Below, one piece after another: positions 55,201 to 64,000 of a stretch of DNA of 64,000 nt. Position 1 is the stretch's first letter; each line of letters starts with the position of its first letter. Source of the stretch: Strigamia acuminata (Eukaryota; Arthropoda; Chilopoda; Geophilomorpha; Linotaeniidae). The notes beneath the pieces were generated by a model. That model was not told the DNA's origin, searched no databases, and worked only from the letters and a program-made list of their open reading frames with translations. A program made the translations under genes and the position numbers. Where the stretch lies: the NCBI GenBank assembly GCA_949358305.1, contig OX442318.1, forward strand, positions 2,838,501-2,902,500, read 5' to 3'.

Positions 55201-58200
55201 CACTCCCAAACACTGCAACCTTTTTCGAAAATTTCAACTTTTTCCGAAATCGCAACCCGACTTCAAACACCCATAAAAAGAGAACCATACACAGGAAACT
55301 TCCCAAACTTTTTTTGGCACTTCCTTGACTCACCCCTAAGACACTCACCAAGTTTCAGCACCTCGCACCTTCTGATACTTGAGTAACACACTCCCAAACA
55401 CTGCAACGTTTTTCGAAATCGCAATCCGACTTCAAACACCCATAAAAAGAGAACCATACACAGGAAACTTCCCAAACTTTTTTTGGCACTTCCTTGACTT
55501 ACCCCTAAGACACTCACCAAGTTTCAGCACCTCGCACCTTCTGATACTTGAGTAACACACTCCCAAACACTGCAACGTTTTTCGAAATCGCAATCCGACT
55601 TCAAACACCCATAAAAAGAGAACCATACACAGGACACTTCCCAAACTTTTTTTGGCACTTCCTTGACTCACCCCTAAGACACTCACCAAGTTTCAGCACC
55701 TCGCACTTTCTGATACTTGAGTAACACACTCCCAAACACTGCAACCTTTTTCGAAAATTTCAACTTTTTCCGAAATCACAACCCGACTTCAAACACCCAT
55801 AAAAAGAGAACCATACACAGGAAACTTCCCAAACTTTTTTTGGCACTTCCTTGACTCACCCCTAAGACACTCACCAAGTTTCAGCACCTCGCACCTTCTG
55901 ATACTTGAGTAACATACTCCCAAACACTGCAACGTTTTTCGAAATCGCAATCCGACTTCAAACACCCATAAAAAGAGAACCATACACAGGAAATTTCCCA
56001 AACTTTTTTTAGCACTTCCTTGACTCACCCCTAAGACACTCACCAAGTTTCAGCACCTCGCACTTTCTGATACTTGAGTAACACACTCCCAAACACTGCA
56101 ACGTTTTTCGAAATCGCAATCCGACTTCAAACACCCATAAAAAGAGAACCATACACAGGAAACTTCCCAAACTTTTTTTGGCACTTCCTTGACTTACCCC
56201 TAAGACACTCACCAAGTTTCAGCACCTCGCACCTTCTGATACTTGAGTAACACACTCCCAAACACTGCAACCTTTTTCGAAAATTTCAACTTTTTCCGAA
56301 ATCACAACCCGACTTCAAACACCCATAAAAAGAGAACCATACACAGGAAACTTCCCAAACTTTTTTTGGCACTTCCTTGACTCACCCCTAAGACACTCAC
56401 CAAGTTTCAGCACCTCGCACCTTCTGATACTTGAGTAACATACTCCCAAACACTGCAACGTTTTTCGAAATCGCAATCCGACTTCAAACACCCATAAAAA
56501 GAGAACCATACACAGGAAATTTCCCAAACTTTTTTTAGCACTTCCTTGACTCACCCCTAAGACACTCACCAAGTTTCAGCACCTCGCACCTTCTGATACT
56601 TGAGTAACACACTCCCAAACACTGCAACGTTTTTCGAAATCGCAATCCGACTTCAAACACCCATAAAAAGAGAACCATACACAGGAAACTTCCCAAACTT
56701 TTTTTGGCACTTCCTTGACTTACCCCTAAGACACTCACCAAGTTTCAGCACCTCGCACCTTCTGATACTTGAGTAACACACTCCCAAACACTGCAACGTT
56801 TTTCGAAATCGCAATCCGACTTCAAACACCCATAAAAAGAGAACCATACACAGGACACTTCCCAAACTTTTTTTGGCACTTCCTTGACTCACCCCTAAGA
56901 CACTCACCAAGTTTCAGCACCTCGCACTTTCTGATACTTGAGTAACACACTCCCAAACACTGCAACCTTTTTCGAAAATTTCAACTTTTTCCGAAATCGC
57001 AACCCGACTTTAAACACCCATAAAAAGAGAACCATACACAGGAAACTTCCCAAACTTTTTTTGGCACTTCCATGACTCACCCCTAAGACACTCACCAAGT
57101 TTCAGCACCTCGCACTTTCTGATACTTGAGTAACACACTCCCAAACACTGCAACCTTTTTCGAAAATTTCAACTTTTTCCGAAATCACAACCCGACTTCA
57201 AACACCCATAAAAAGAGAACCATACACAGGAAACTTCCCAAACTTTTTTTGGCACTTCCTTGACTCACCCCTAAGACACTCACCAAGTTTCAGCACCTCG
57301 CACCTTCTGATACTTGAGTAACATACTCCCAAACACTGCAACGTTTTTCGAAATCGCAATCCGACTTCAAACACCCATAAAAAGAGAACCATACACAGGA
57401 AATTTCCCAAACTTTTTTTAGCACTTCCTTGACTCACCCCTAAGACACTCACCAAGTTTCAGCACCTCGCACTTTCTGATACTTGAGTAACACACTCCCA
57501 AACACTGCAACCTTTTTCGAAAATTTCAACTTTTTCCGAAATCGCAACCCGACTTCAAACACCCATAAAAAGAGAACCATACACAGGAAACTTCCCAAAC
57601 TTTTTTTGGCACTTCCTTGACTCACCCCTAAGACACTCACCAAGTTTCAGCACCTCGCACCTTCTGATACTTGAGTAACACACTCCCAAACACTGCAACG
57701 TTTTTCGAAATCGCAATCCGACTTCAAACACCCATAAAAAGAGAACCATACACAGGAAACTTCCCAAACTTTTTTTGGCACTTCCTTGACTTACCCCTAA
57801 GACACTCACCAAGTTTCAGCACCTCGCACCTTCTGATACTTGAGTAACATACTCCCAAACACTGCAACGTTTTTCGAAATCGCAACCCGACTTCAAACAC
57901 CCATAAAAAGAGAACCATACACAGGAAACTTCCCAAACTTTTTTTGGCACTTCCTTGACTCACCCCTAAGACACTCACCAAGTTTCAGCACCTCGCATTT
58001 TCTGATACTTGAGTAACACACTCCCAAACACTGCAACCTTTTTCGAAAATTTCAACTTTTTCCGAAATTGCAACCCGACTTCAAACACCCATAAAAAAAG
58101 AACCATACACAGGAAACTTCCCAAACTTTTTTTGGCACTTCCTTGACTCACCCCTAAGACACTCACCAAGTTTCAGCACCTCGCACCTTCTGATACTTGA

Positions 58201-61200
58201 GTAACACACTCCCAAACACTGCAACGTTTTTCGAAATCGCAATCCGACTTCAAACACCCATAAAAGGAGAACCATACACAGGAAACTTTCCAAACTTTTT
58301 TGGCACTTCCTTGACTCACCCCTAAGACACTCACCAAGTTTCAGCACCTCGCACCTTCTGATACTTGAGTAACACACTCCCAAACACTGCAACGTTTTTC
58401 GAAATCGCAATCCGACTTCAAACACCCATAAAAAGAGAACCATACACAGGACACTTCCCAAACTTTTTTTGGCACTTCCTTGACTCACCCCTAAGACACT
58501 CACCAAGTTTCAGCACCTCGCACCTTCTGATACTTGAGTAACACACTCCCAAACACTGCAACGTTTTTCGAAATCGCAATCCGACTTCAAACACCCATAA
58601 AAGGAGAACCATACACAGGAAACTTTCCAAACTTTTTTGGCACTTCCTTGACTCACCCCTAAGACACTCACCAAGTTTCAGCACCTCGCACCTTCTGATA
58701 CTTGAGTAACACACTCCCAAACACTGCAACGTTTTTCGAAATCGCAATCCGACTTCAAACACCCATAAAAGGAGAACCATACACAGGAAACTTTCCAAAC
58801 TTTTTTGGCACTTCCTTGACTCACCCCTAAGACACTCACCAAGTTTCAGCACCTCGCACCTTCTGATACTTGAGTAACACACTCCCAAACACTGCAACGT
58901 TTTTCGAAATCGCAATCCGACTTCAAACACCCATAAAAAGAGAACCATACACAGGACACTTCCCAAACTTTTTTTGGCACTTCCTTGACTCACCCCTAAG
59001 ACACTCACCAAGTTTCAGCACCTCGCACTTTCTGATACTTGAGTAACACACTCCCAAACACTGCAACCTTTTTCGAAAATTTCAACTTTTTCCGAAATCG
59101 CAACCCGACTTCAAACACCCATAAAAAGAGAACCATACACAGGAAACTTCCCAAACTTTTTTTGGCACTTCCATGACTCACCCCTAAGACACTCACCAAG
59201 TTTCAGCACCTCGCACTTTCTGATACTTGAGTAACACACTCCCAAACACTGCAACCTTTTTCGAAAATTTCAACTTTTTCCGAAATCACAACCCGACTTC
59301 AAACACCCATAAAAAGAGAACCATACACAGGAAACTTCCCAAACCTTTTTTGGCACTTCCTTGACTCACCCCTAAGACACTCACCAAGTTTCAGCACCTC
59401 GCACCTTCTGATACTTGAGTAACATACTCCCAAACACTGCAACGTTTTTCGAAATCGCAATCCGACTTCAAACACCCATAAAAAGAGAACCATACACAGG
59501 AAATTTCCCAAACTTTTTTTAGCACTTCCTTGACTCACCCCTAAGACACTCACCAAGTTTCAGCACCTCGCACTTTCTGATACTTGAGTAACACACTCCC
59601 AAACACTGCAACCTTTTTCGAAAATTTCAACTTTTTCCGAAATCGCAACCCGACTTCAAACACCCATAAAAAGAGAACCATACACAGGAAACTTCCCAAA
59701 CTTTTTTTGGCACTTCCTTGACTCACCCCTAAGACACTCACCAAGTTTCAGCACCTCGCACCTTCTGATACTTGAGTAACACACTCCCAAACACTGCAGC
59801 CTTTTTCGAAAATTTCAACTTTTTCCGAAATCGCAACCCGACTTCAAACACCCATAAAAAGAAAACCATACACAGGAAACTTCCCAAACTTTTTTTGGCA
59901 CTTCCTTGACTCACCCCTAAGACACTCACCAAGTTTCAGCACCTCGCACCTTCTGATACTTGAGTAACACACTCCCAAACACTGCAGCCTTTTTCGAAAA
60001 TTTCAACTTTTTCCGAAATCGCAACCCGACTTCAAACACCCATAAAAAGAGAACCATACACAGGAAACTTCCCAAACTTTTTTTGGCACTTCCTTCACTC
60101 ACCCCTAAGACACTCACCAAGTTTCAGCACCTCGCACCTTCTGATACTTGAGTAACACACTCCCAAACACTGCAACGTTTTTCGAAATCGCAATCCGACT
60201 TCAAACACCCATAAAAAGAGAACCATACACAGGAAACTTCCCAAACTTTTTTTGGCACTTCCTTGACTTACCCCTAAGACACTCACCAAGTTTCAGCACC
60301 TCGCACCTTCTGATACTTGAGTAACACACTCCCAAACACTGCAACGTTTTTCGAAATCGCAATCCGACTTCAAACACCCATAAAAAGAGAACCATACACA
60401 GGACACTTCCCAAACTTTTTTTGGCACTTCCTTGACTCACCCCTAAGACACTCACCAAGTTTCAGCACCTCGCACTTTCTGATACTTGAGTAACACACTC
60501 CCAAACACTGCAACCTTTTTCGAAAATTTCAACTTTTTCCGAAATCACAACCCGACTTCAAACACCCATAAAAAGAGAACCATACACAGGAAACTTCCCA
60601 AACTTTTTTTGGCACTTCCTTGACTCACCCCTAAGACACTCACCAAGTTTCAGCACCTCGCACCTTCTGATACTTGAGTAACATACTCCCAAACACTGCA
60701 ACGTTTTTCGAAATCGCAATCCGACTTCAAACACCCATAAAAAGAGAACCATACACAGGAAATTTCCCAAACTTTTTTTAGCACTTCCTTGACTCACCCC
60801 TAAGACACTCACCAAGTTTCAGCACCTCGCACTTTCTGATACTTGAGTAACACACTCCCAAACACTGCAACGTTTTTCGAAATCGCAATCCGACTTCAAA
60901 CACCCATAAAAAGAGAACCATACACAGGAAACTTCCCAAACTTTTTTTGGCACTTCCTTGACTTACCCCTAAGACACTCACCAAGTTTCAGCACCTCGCA
61001 CCTTCTGATACTTGAGTAACACACTCCCAAACACTGCAACCTTTTTCGAAAATTTCAACTTTTTCCGAAATCACAACCCGACTTCAAACACCCATAAAAA
61101 GAGAACCATACACAGGAAACTTCCCAAACTTTTTTTGGCACTTCCTTGACTCACCCCTAAGACACTCACCAAGTTTCAGCACCTCGCACCTTCTGATACT

Positions 61201-64000
61201 TGAGTAACATACTCCCAAACACTGCAACGTTTTTCGAAATCGCAATCCGACTTCAAACACCCATAAAAAGAGAACCATACACAGGAAATTTCCCAAACTT
61301 TTTTTAGCACTTCCTTGACTCACCCCTAAGACACTCACCAAGTTTCAGCACCTCGCACCTTCTGATACTTGAGTAACACACTCCCAAACACTGCAACGTT
61401 TTTCGAAATCGCAATCCGACTTCAAACACCCATAAAAAGAGAACCATACACAGGAAACTTCCCAAACTTTTTTTGGCACTTCCTTGACTTACCCCTAAGA
61501 CACTCACCAAGTTTCAGCACCTCGCACCTTCTGATACTTGAGTAACACACTCCCAAACACTGCAACGTTTTTCGAAATCGCAATCCGACTTCAAACACCC
61601 ATAAAAAGAGAACCATACACAGGACACTTCCCAAACTTTTTTTGGCACTTCCTTGACTCACCCCTAAGACACTCACCAAGTTTCAGCACCTCGCACTTTC
61701 TGATACTTGAGTAACACACTCCCAAACACTGCAACCTTTTTCGAAAATTTCAACTTTTTCCGAAATCGCAACCCGACTTTAAACACCCATAAAAAGAGAA
61801 CCATACACAGGAAACTTCCCAAACTTTTTTTGGCACTTCCATGACTCACCCCTAAGACACTCACCAAGTTTCAGCACCTCGCACTTTCTGATACTTGAGT
61901 AACACACTCCCAAACACTGCAACCTTTTTCGAAAATTTCAACTTTTTCCGAAATCACAACCCGACTTCAAACACCCATAAAAAGAGAACCATACACAGGA
62001 AACTTCCCAAACTTTTTTTGGCACTTCCTTGACTCACCCCTAAGACACTCACCAAGTTTCAGCACCTCGCACCTTCTGATACTTGAGTAACATACTCCCA
62101 AACACTGCAACGTTTTTCGAAATCGCAATCCGACTTCAAACACCCATAAAAAGAGAACCATACACAGGAAATTTCCCAAACTTTTTTTAGCACTTCCTTG
62201 ACTCACCCCTAAGACACTCACCAAGTTTCAGCACCTCGCACTTTCTGATACTTGAGTAACACACTCCCAAACACTGCAACCTTTTTCGAAAATTTCAACT
62301 TTTTCCGAAATCGCAACCCGACTTCAAACACCCATAAAAAGAGAACCATACACAGGAAACTTCCCAAACTTTTTTTGGCACTTCCTTGACTCACCCCTAA
62401 GACACTCACCAAGTTTCAGCACCTCGCACCTTCTGATACTTGAGTAACACACTCCCAAACACTGCAACGTTTTTCGAAATCGCAATCCGACTTCAAACAC
62501 CCATAAAAAGAGAACCATACACAGGAAACTTCCCAAACTTTTTTTGGCACTTCCTTGACTTACCCCTAAGACACTCACCAAGTTTCAGCACCTCGCACCT
62601 TCTGATACTTGAGTAACATACTCCCAAACACTGCAACGTTTTTCGAAATCGCAACCCGACTTCAAACACCCATAAAAAGAGAACCATACACAGGAAACTT
62701 CCCAAACTTTTTTTGGCACTTCCTTGACTCACCCCTAAGACACTCACCAAGTTTCAGCACCTCGCATTTTCTGATACTTGAGTAACACACTCCCAAACAC
62801 TGCAACCTTTTTCGAAAATTTCAACTTTTTCCGAAATTGCAACCCGACTTCAAACACCCATAAAAAAAGAACCATACACAGGAAACTTCCCAAACTTTTT
62901 TTGGCACTTCCTTGACTCACCCCTAAGACACTCACCAAGTTTCAGCACCTCGCACCTTCTGATACTTGAGTAACACACTCCCAAACACTGCAACGTTTTT
63001 CGAAATCGCAATCCGACTTCAAACACCCATAAAAGGAGAACCATACACAGGAAACTTTCCAAACTTTTTTGGCACTTCCTTGACTCACCCCTAAGACACT
63101 CACCAAGTTTCAGCACCTCGCACCTTCTGATACTTGAGTAACACACTCCCAAACACTGCAACGTTTTTCGAAATCGCAATCCGACTTCAAACACCCATAA
63201 AAAGAGAACCATACACAGGACACTTCCCAAACTTTTTTTGGCACTTCCTTGACTCACCCCTAAGACACTCACCAAGTTTCAGCACCTCGCACCTTCTGAT
63301 ACTTGAGTAACACACTCCCAAACACTGCAACGTTTTTCGAAATCGCAATCCGACTTCAAACACCCATAAAAGGAGAACCATACACAGGAAACTTTCCAAA
63401 CTTTTTTGGCACTTCCTTGACTCACCCCTAAGACACTCACCAAGTTTCAGCACCTCGCACCTTCTGATACTTGAGTAACACACTCCCAAACACTGCAACG
63501 TTTTTCGAAATCGCAATCCGACTTCAAACACCCATAAAAGGAGAACCATACACAGGAAACTTTCCAAACTTTTTTGGCACTTCCTTGACTCACCCCTAAG
63601 ACACTCACCAAGTTTCAGCACCTCGCACCTTCTGATACTTGAGTAACACACTCCCAAACACTGCAACGTTTTTCGAAATCGCAATCCGACTTCAAACACC
63701 CATAAAAAGAGAACCATACACAGGACACTTCCCAAACTTTTTTTGGCACTTCCTTGACTCACCCCTAAGACACTCACCAAGTTTCAGCACCTCGCACTTT
63801 CTGATACTTGAGTAACACACTCCCAAACACTGCAACCTTTTTCGAAAATTTCAACTTTTTCCGAAATCGCAACCCGACTTCAAACACCCATAAAAAGAGA
63901 ACCATACACAGGAAACTTCCCAAACTTTTTTTGGCACTTCCATGACTCACCCCTAAGACACTCACCAAGTTTCAGCACCTCGCACTTTCTGATACTTGAG
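52212..64000 (+). repeat. Satellite array, 169/188-bp monomers, right part
   Basis: The same monomers continue in the same orientation after the LTR element and run past the window end. The 168-bp subtype (AAAAGGAGAACC with AACTTTCC) is more frequent here. No other insertion is visible. Confidence 0.97.
55360..64000 (+). repeat. Higher-order repeat, period 4769 bp
   Basis: Monomer order from about 55360 to 59231 recurs 4769 bp further on, up to the window end (for example 56653 and 61422, 58081 and 62850, 59005 and 63774). Three 168-bp monomers lie at the same places in both copies. 27 monomers (11 long, 16 short, three of them shortened) account for the length. Shorter steps of 1071 and 883 bp are nested inside. 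Confidence 0.85.

Noticed and set aside
29551-64000. Many 64-, 85-, 141- and 197-codon minus ORFs with similar hydrophobic sequence
   Set aside because: They recur with every satellite monomer. Frame breaks follow monomer length (169 and 188 are not multiples of 3), and no promoter or variation pattern suggests coding.
29551-64000. CRISPR-like array
   Set aside because: The repeats are contiguous long monomers with no unique spacers, the genome is eukaryotic, and there are no cas genes.
29551-64000. CENP-B box in the satellite
   Set aside because: I looked for the TTCG, A and CGGG pattern near TTTTTCGAAATCGCAACCCG on both strands; the spacing and core do not match.

Overview
The window looks like nuclear DNA of an invertebrate metazoan, probably an arthropod or relative. 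The reasons are spliced genes with short GT-AG introns (many about 60 bp), a DEG/ENaC-type sodium channel (a family known only from animals), Ty3/gypsy and Tc1 elements, MITEs, a tRNA-derived repeat and a very large satellite. The species cannot be fixed from sequence alone. No bacterial gene, operon or CRISPR array is present.

Layout. 1-10748 is a nest of transposons. A Ty3/gypsy element (5' part missing) carries pol, a second spliced ORF between pol and the 3' LTR, and a 610-bp 3' LTR. It sits inside the 148-bp 5' LTR of a small pol-less LTR element (7193-10748), and the same 148-bp LTR was also hit by an intact Tc1 transposon (7260-8934). 10749-14372 holds foldback elements and MITEs: a hAT-like MITE with 8-bp target duplication, a second copy of it split by a CACTG-ended element, and a tRNA-like sequence inside the latter. 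14577-17551 is a degenerate 11-bp minisatellite running straight into a 10-bp minisatellite of about 201 units in discrete variant blocks. 17552-22028 contains, on the minus strand, a multi-exon gene for a leucine-rich-repeat-like protein with duplicated exon relics, plus a small plus-strand zinc-ribbon-like ORF. 22140-23092 looks like a solo LTR.

23788-27844 is the most striking gene: eleven exons on the plus strand encode what reads as two complete DEG/ENaC subunits fused head to tail in one 804-aa frame. One uninterrupted exon runs from the pore helix (TM2) of the first unit into TM1 of the second, and all five intron phases match between the two halves.

29551 to the window end is a satellite of 169/188-bp monomers, about 31 kb and roughly 178 units, with higher-order periods of about 1240, 2404 and 4769 bp. 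One foldback MITE (29715-29882) and one young pol-less gag-protease LTR element (49272-52211, identical 132-bp LTRs, 5-bp target duplication) are inserted in it.

The host genes visible here are the fused channel, the LRR-like gene and perhaps the small zinc-ribbon ORF. Everything else is mobile or tandemly repeated DNA, and the many minus-strand ORFs in the satellite and minisatellite are by-products of repetition.
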